Shown here piece by piece: positions 6,988-13,591 of a stretch of 13,591 nucleotides of DNA. The position numbers were made by a program, and so were the translations under genes. Numbering within the stretch: the stretch's first letter is position 1; each line of letters begins with the position of its first letter. This DNA is from Pseudomonadota bacterium (GTDB taxonomy: Bacteria; Pseudomonadota; Alphaproteobacteria; Rhizobiales; Kaistiaceae): the NCBI GenBank assembly GCA_023392225.1, contig JAEVZM010000173.1, positions 1 through 13,591 on the forward strand. Direction: 5' to 3'. The notes beneath the pieces are model-generated. The model was not told the DNA's origin and did no database searches. It saw only the letters and a program-made list of their open reading frames with translations.

Positions 6988-8208
6988 GTGACAAACAGTT
7001 TCACTGAGTACGATGGCAATGCCGAAGCGTTCGCCGACACGCTGTTCCAGTCGTCGGGCGGCATCAGCCTGGTTTCCGGGTCGGTGACCTTTTTCGGCAA
7101 GAACTCCGCCGCTTCCACCTTCGACAGCCTGTCGCTTGGCAAGGCCAAGATCGACGGCCCGGGCATCCTCCTGACCAGCGGCGACGGCACGCCGCCGTCT
7201 TCCAACACCAGCGGCAGCTACGGGCAGCACAACCTCGGCATGTCCGCGAGCGACTCGGACCTCCAGGCGATCATCAACGGTGCCTTCCCGAGTGCCGGCG
7301 TGACCCAGGATGCCTCCGTGCTCACGTTCAAGGTCAATGCCGCCGCAGGCGTCAAGACGATCATGTTCGACGTCGTCTTCGGCTCGGACGAGTATCCCGA
7401 GTTCTCGAGCAGCACCTTCGTCGATATCGCGGCAGTGATGGTCAACGGCAAGAACGCCGCCTTCTTCGGCGGCGATTCGAAGAAGCCGCTCAGCATCCTC
7501 GACCAGAACAAGGGCTACTTCCAGGACAACACCAACGGGTCCATCCAGATCGAGTATGACGGCGTCAGCAACAAGCTGACCGTCATCGCCAAGGTCAAGG
7601 AGGGTGTGAACGACATCAAGATCGCCATCGCCGACACCGGTGACAGCTCCTACGACTCCGGCATCTTCATCGCCAATGTCCGCGGCAGCGACAAGGATTT
7701 CGAGGGCATCCTCAACGAGATCTCCGGCAGCGCCGGCAAGGACAATCTCAGGGCGGTGAAGGGCATCGACAACATCCTGTTCGGCGGGCTGGGCAAGGAC
7801 AAGCTCCAGGCCAATACCGGCAAGGACGTGCTCTACGGCGACGAGGACGGCAGCGACGGCGCGTCGTCGATGGCGGCCGAGGATTCGCTCTTCAAGTCGA
7901 CCCTGAGCAAGGACAAGTTCATCTTCAAGTCGAAGAAGGTCCTCGACAAGAAGATCGACAAGACCGACATCATCGCCGATTTCGACAAGAAGGACGTGAT
8001 CGACTTCTCGAAGATGATCAAGCCGAAGCTCGATTTCATCGGCAAGTCCGGGTTCAGCAAGGACGGTGACGGCGAGGTTCGCTACAAGCAGTTCAAGAAG
8101 GACGGCTTCACCGCGGTCTATGTCGACACCAATGGCGACGGCAAGGTCGATGCCTCGCTGAAGGTGCTGGGGCTGCACAAGTTCAACGACGGCGACTTCA
8201 GCCTCTAG
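6988..8208 (+). CDS. Secreted choice-of-anchor L-like protein with degenerate RTX C-terminus
   Basis: The likely start is the GTG at 6988, preceded by AGAGGAAG at 6973-6980 with 7-nt spacing. An in-frame ATG at 6901 has no comparable ribosome site. The 406-residue product has no N-terminal signal peptide. Its N-terminal half resembles choice-of-anchor L domains (FDVVFGSDEYPEFSSSTFVD around 127-146). Residues 247-290 hold nonapeptide-like repeats (GSAGKDNLR, FGGLGKDKL, QANTGKDVL, then YGDEDGSDG), a degraded form of the calcium-binding RTX pattern GGxGxDxLx. The following block (FIFKSKK, IIADFDKKDVIDFS) resembles the C-terminal module of serralysin-type type I secretion substrates. DTNGDGKVD at 380-388 is an EF-hand-like loop, and the end NDGDFSL is typical of these substrates. 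The protein is probably exported in one step by a type I system encoded elsewhere. The C-terminal 160 residues contain about 27 lysines, which is unusual for an RTX module. Its function is unknown. Confidence 0.8.
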   Translation: MTNSFTEYDGNAEAFADTLFQSSGGISLVSGSVTFFGKNSAASTFDSLSLGKAKIDGPGILLTSGDGTPPSSNTSGSYGQHNLGMSASDSDLQAIINGAFPSAGVTQDASVLTFKVNAAAGVKTIMFDVVFGSDEYPEFSSSTFVDIAAVMVNGKNAAFFGGDSKKPLSILDQNKGYFQDNTNGSIQIEYDGVSNKLTVIAKVKEGVNDIKIAIADTGDSSYDSGIFIANVRGSDKDFEGILNEISGSAGKDNLRAVKGIDNILFGGLGKDKLQANTGKDVLYGDEDGSDGASSMAAEDSLFKSTLSKDKFIFKSKKVLDKKIDKTDIIADFDKKDVIDFSKMIKPKLDFIGKSGFSKDGDGEVRYKQFKKDGFTAVYVDTNGDGKVDASLKVLGLHKFNDGDFSL

Positions 8209-8214
8209 CCGCGC

Positions 8215-8228
8215 GGCGCTTCGGCGCC
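8215..8228 (+). terminator. UUCG-tetraloop hairpin after the RTX-like gene
   Basis: GGCGC at 8215-8219 pairs with GCGCC at 8224-8228 around a TTCG loop closed by C and G, the very stable cUUCGg tetraloop. It begins 6 nt after the stop codon and has no T tract. It lies 13 nt before the stronger terminator and may protect the mRNA 3' side or assist release. Confidence 0.4.
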
Positions 8229-8241
8229 CCAACCCCTGTGG

Positions 8242-8276
8242 AGGCCGGCGTCCCGGGCGGATGCCGGCCTTTCTCG
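8242..8276 (+). terminator. Intrinsic terminator of the RTX-like gene
   Basis: AGGCCGGC at 8242-8249 pairs with GCCGGCCT at 8263-8270. The stem continues inward with GTCC (8250-8253) against GGAT (8259-8262) through one G-T wobble, giving about 12 pairs and a 5-nt CGGGC loop. A short TTTCTC follows. It separates the RTX-like gene from the recA promoter. Confidence 0.75.
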
Positions 8277-8287
8277 TGGACTTGTTC

Positions 8288-8302
8288 GTTCTCTTCTTGT
8301 TC
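8288..8302 (+). promoter_or_regulatory. LexA (SOS) box of recA
   Basis: GTTC at 8288-8291, seven bases, then GTTC at 8299-8302 matches exactly the direct-repeat motif GTTC-N7-GTTC bound by LexA in many alphaproteobacteria. It lies 105 bp before the recA ATG and overlaps the proposed -35 element, as expected for a repressor site. An additional GTTC sits immediately upstream (8284-8287), and the downstream copy also forms GTTC-N4-GAAC at 8299-8310. Confidence 0.85.
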
Positions 8303-8324
8303 TTGTGAACGGATCGTGTACACT
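8297..8324 (+). promoter_or_regulatory. Candidate recA promoter
   Basis: TTGTTC at 8297-8302 and TACACT at 8319-8324 are separated by 16 bp and would start transcription near 8331. The -35 element overlaps the LexA box, so LexA binding would block polymerase. Both hexamers are imperfect, and the call depends partly on that overlap. Confidence 0.45.
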
Positions 8325-8407
8325 GCCGTGCAGTGGGTCAGCGGTGCGTCCTTTCGGATTGCCTTTGAACGACTCCCGATGGTGTGGAATAAGGAGCGAC
8401 GAAAATC

Positions 8408-9500
<1,093 letters not shown>

Positions 9501-9502
<2 letters not shown>

Positions 9503-9537
9503 GAGAAGGCCGGTGCGGCCCTGAGGGCCGCGCTCCT
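9501..9537 (+). terminator. Hairpin after recA
   Basis: GCGGCCC at 9515-9521 pairs with GGGCCGC at 9525-9531 around a TGA loop. Outer arms AGGAG (9501-9505) and CTCCT (9533-9537) can also pair across an internal loop. It starts at the recA stop codon. No T tract follows, so it may be a weak or Rho-assisted terminator or an mRNA-stabilising stem. Confidence 0.45.
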
Positions 9538-9622
9538 GCCAGAGCGTTTCGGTTGCCCTGCTTCCCGCCGGCATGGCGTCCGCGTGAGTGGCGGGCGGCG
9601 GGTTGCATTGGAAGGACGATCG

Positions 9623-10045
9623 ATGGAACAGCGTCTCAGCCTGGTCACGCTCGGGGTGGCCGATGTCGCCCGCGCCCGGCGCTTCTACGAGGAGGGGCTG
9701 GGCTGGCGCCGCGGCAACACCGAGGATGGCGTCGCCTTCTACCAGATGCCGGGCATGATCTTCGCGCTGTGGTCGCGGCCCGCGCTCGCCGAGGACGGGG
9801 CTGTGGCCGACGCTGGCGCCACCTTCTCCGGCATGGCACTCGCCTACAATGCCAGCGACCGGGCCGAGGTCGATGCGGTGCTCGCCGAAGCCGCCGCCGC
9901 CGGTGCGGTGATCACCCGTGCCGCCCACGAGACCTTCTGGGGCGGCTATTCCGGCTACTTCGCCGATCCGGATGGTCATCTCTGGGAGGTGGCCCACAAT
10001 CCGTTCTGGACCATCGACGAGGCTGGGGCAATTCGCCTCGCGTAG
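9623..10045 (+). CDS. VOC family (glyoxalase/bleomycin-resistance fold) protein
   Basis: The 140-residue product starts MEQRLSLVTLGVADVARARRFYEE-type sequence (shown up to the family helix RARRFYEEGLGW), has a central VAFYQMPGMIFALWS strand pair, and ends with YFADPDGHLWEVAHNPFW. This is the paired beta-alpha-beta layout of vicinal-oxygen-chelate proteins, with Glu122 in HLWEV as a likely metal ligand. The family includes glyoxalases, dioxygenases, fosfomycin- or bleomycin-resistance proteins and many uncharacterised members, and the sequence does not single out one reaction. The ATG at 9623 has GAAGG 8 nt upstream and begins exactly where the domain begins. An in-frame upstream ATG at 9584 adds 13 non-conserved residues. 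It is same-strand with recA but separated by 120 bp and a hairpin, so it probably has its own promoter, which I could not locate. Confidence 0.82.
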   Translation: MEQRLSLVTLGVADVARARRFYEEGLGWRRGNTEDGVAFYQMPGMIFALWSRPALAEDGAVADAGATFSGMALAYNASDRAEVDAVLAEAAAAGAVITRAAHETFWGGYSGYFADPDGHLWEVAHNPFWTIDEAGAIRLA

Positions 10046-10134
10046 CTCTTAACCGTTCCAGTATACAGGGAATTTGTTGAGCGGGGCCGGGTCCGAAAGT
10101 AACCTCCCTCGCGAATCCGTGTGGGGAGATGGCG

Positions 10135-10920
10135 ATGCAGAAGACTCAGGCCGTGCCGGAACAGCGTGGCGCCATCGGCAGCGCCTTCATGCGGATGGGC
10201 CGCAAGGTGGTCTGGGGCATGGACCGCTACTTCGGCAAGAACTCCACCGTGGGCGACCAGCCGTTCTTCGACGTGAAGGACTTCCCCTGGGTGCCGTCGA
10301 TCGAGGCCGACTGGAAGAAGGTCCGGGCCGAGCTCGACGAGCTGCTGCCCTATGCGGCCCACATGCCCAACTTCCAGGACATCTCCAAGGAGCAGAAGAA
10401 CCTCTCCCAGGACGACGGCTGGAAGACCTTCTTCTTCTACGCCTACGGCATCAAGGCGGCCGGCAACTGCAAGCGCTGCCCCGAGACGGTCAAGGTCCTC
10501 AAGAAGATCCCGGGGATGAAGACCGCCTTCTTCTCGATCCTGGCGCCCGGCAAGCATCTTCCGCCGCATCGCGGCCCGTACAAGGGCGTCCTGCGGCTGC
10601 ATCTCGCCCTGCTCATTCCCGAGCCGACGCAGGAGTGCGGCATCCGGGTCGGGAACGAGACCCGGCACTGGGAGGAGGGGAAGGTGATGATCTTCGACGA
10701 CACCTTCGACCACGAGGCCTGGAACCACACCAATGCCGTCCGTGTCGTCCTGTTCGTCGACATGATGCGCCCGCTCCGCTTTCCGGCCCGGATGTTCAAT
10801 TCCTGGATGACCTGGATAATCGCCTTCTCGCCCTTCGTGCTCGGCTCGGCCGGCAGCTATCTCAAGTGGGAGAAGCGCTTCGAGGCGGTGGTCAACGAGG
10901 ACGCGCCGAAGGCGCAATAG
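10135..10920 (+). CDS. Aspartyl/asparaginyl beta-hydroxylase-type dioxygenase (LpxO-like)
   Basis: The 261-residue product belongs to the Fe(II)/2-oxoglutarate-dependent Asp/Asn beta-hydroxylase family. His145 in LPPHRGPYKG and His193 in DDTFDHEAWN fit the two iron-binding histidines. RLHLALLIP at about 154-162 and RVVLFVDMMRP fit the cofactor-binding strands. The bacterial relative LpxO adds a 2-hydroxyl to a lipid A acyl chain at the inner membrane. Here residues about 223-242 (around TWIIAFSPFVLGSAG) are hydrophobic and could anchor the protein to the membrane. The N-terminus is soluble and lacks the helix I would expect in enteric LpxO, so the substrate remains open. The ATG at 10135 is chosen because GGGGAG at 10123-10128 lies 6 nt away, whereas it abuts the ATG at 10129. 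A weak TATACA at 10062-10067 is the only promoter-like hexamer noted upstream. Confidence 0.78.
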   Translation: MQKTQAVPEQRGAIGSAFMRMGRKVVWGMDRYFGKNSTVGDQPFFDVKDFPWVPSIEADWKKVRAELDELLPYAAHMPNFQDISKEQKNLSQDDGWKTFFFYAYGIKAAGNCKRCPETVKVLKKIPGMKTAFFSILAPGKHLPPHRGPYKGVLRLHLALLIPEPTQECGIRVGNETRHWEEGKVMIFDDTFDHEAWNHTNAVRVVLFVDMMRPLRFPARMFNSWMTWIIAFSPFVLGSAGSYLKWEKRFEAVVNEDAPKAQ

Positions 10921-10949
10921 GGTTCCGCCTGCCGGCCTCGGCAGTCTTG

Positions 10950-10979
10950 TGGACAATGTCGCGGCGTCGGCGCTAAAAC
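10950..10979 (+). promoter_or_regulatory. Candidate alaS promoter
   Basis: TGGACA at 10950-10955 matches the sigma-70 -35 consensus at five of six positions. TAAAAC at 10974-10979 matches the -10 at four of six, with an 18-bp spacer. Transcription would start near 10986, about 50 nt before the alaS ATG. No other pair in the 114-bp gap is better. Confidence 0.45.
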
Positions 10980-10990
10980 CGCCGGCGGTT
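10977..10990. promoter_or_regulatory. Perfect 14-bp palindrome before alaS
   Basis: AACCGCCGGCGGTT at 10977-10990 is perfectly self-complementary. It begins within the proposed -10 and covers the predicted transcription start of alaS, a position typical of a repressor operator. E. coli alanyl-tRNA synthetase is known to repress its own gene by binding a palindrome around its start site. Applying this here is inference. Confidence 0.45.
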
Positions 10991-11034
10991 GTCCTTCTTT
11001 GCTCGCGTCCGGGCCCTCAGGTCGAAGAGAAGAT

Positions 11035-13591
<2,557 letters not shown>

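Noticed and set aside
6871..8232. A 453-codon minus-strand frame opposite the RTX-like gene
   Set aside because: It is rich in Asp/Val/Leu/Gly with no motif, while the plus-strand frame has an excellent GTG start, a ribosome site and recognisable domains.
10049..10067. TTAACC near TATACA as a CtrA-type or sigma-70 site
   Set aside because: There is no second TTAA at the required spacing, and no -35 at 16-18 bp from the TATACA.

Overview
The window looks like chromosomal DNA from a high-GC alphaproteobacterium, probably of the Hyphomicrobiales (Rhizobiales) or a close relative. The signs are a CckA hybrid kinase with a FliO-like gene diverging from it, a recA promoter carrying the alphaproteobacterial LexA motif GTTC-N7-GTTC, the recA...alaS neighbourhood, and strong GC bias at third codon positions that creates long antisense shadow frames. 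I cannot name the genus. No tRNA, rRNA, CRISPR array, insertion sequence or prophage gene is visible.

Layout from left to right. (1) Positions 1-391, minus strand: the N-terminal part of a FliO-like flagellar protein, cut by the window edge. (2) 672-3272, plus: cckA, the membrane hybrid histidine kinase of the CtrA cell-cycle pathway. (3) 3285-4624, minus: a small convergent pair, a shortened NmrA-like NAD(P)-binding protein followed by a RibD/DHFR-type reductase. (4) 4778-6734, minus: psuK then psuG, which together turn pseudouridine into uracil and ribose 5-phosphate. (5) 6988-8208, plus: a secreted protein with a choice-of-anchor L-like domain and a degenerate, lysine-rich RTX C-terminus, followed by a strong intrinsic terminator. 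(6) 8408-9502, plus: recA with an SOS box. (7) 9623-10045, plus: a small VOC (glyoxalase-fold) protein. (8) 10135-10920, plus: an aspartyl/asparaginyl beta-hydroxylase-type dioxygenase resembling LpxO. (9) 11035 to the right edge, plus: alaS, lacking only about its last 30 codons.

Most of the window is core housekeeping: cell-cycle control, SOS recombination and alanyl-tRNA charging. Accessory metabolic and surface genes lie between these anchors. The psuK and RTX-like genes diverge from a 253-bp region holding a CRP/FNR-like palindrome (TGTGA-N6-TCACT), a 7-bp-stem hairpin and an 11-bp direct repeat. The alaS promoter candidate has a perfect 14-bp palindrome where transcription should start. 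I see no clearly new multi-gene system. The items most worth following are the lysine-rich RTX-like protein, the divergent control region it shares with psuK, the palindrome before alaS, and the apparently eroded NmrA-like gene.
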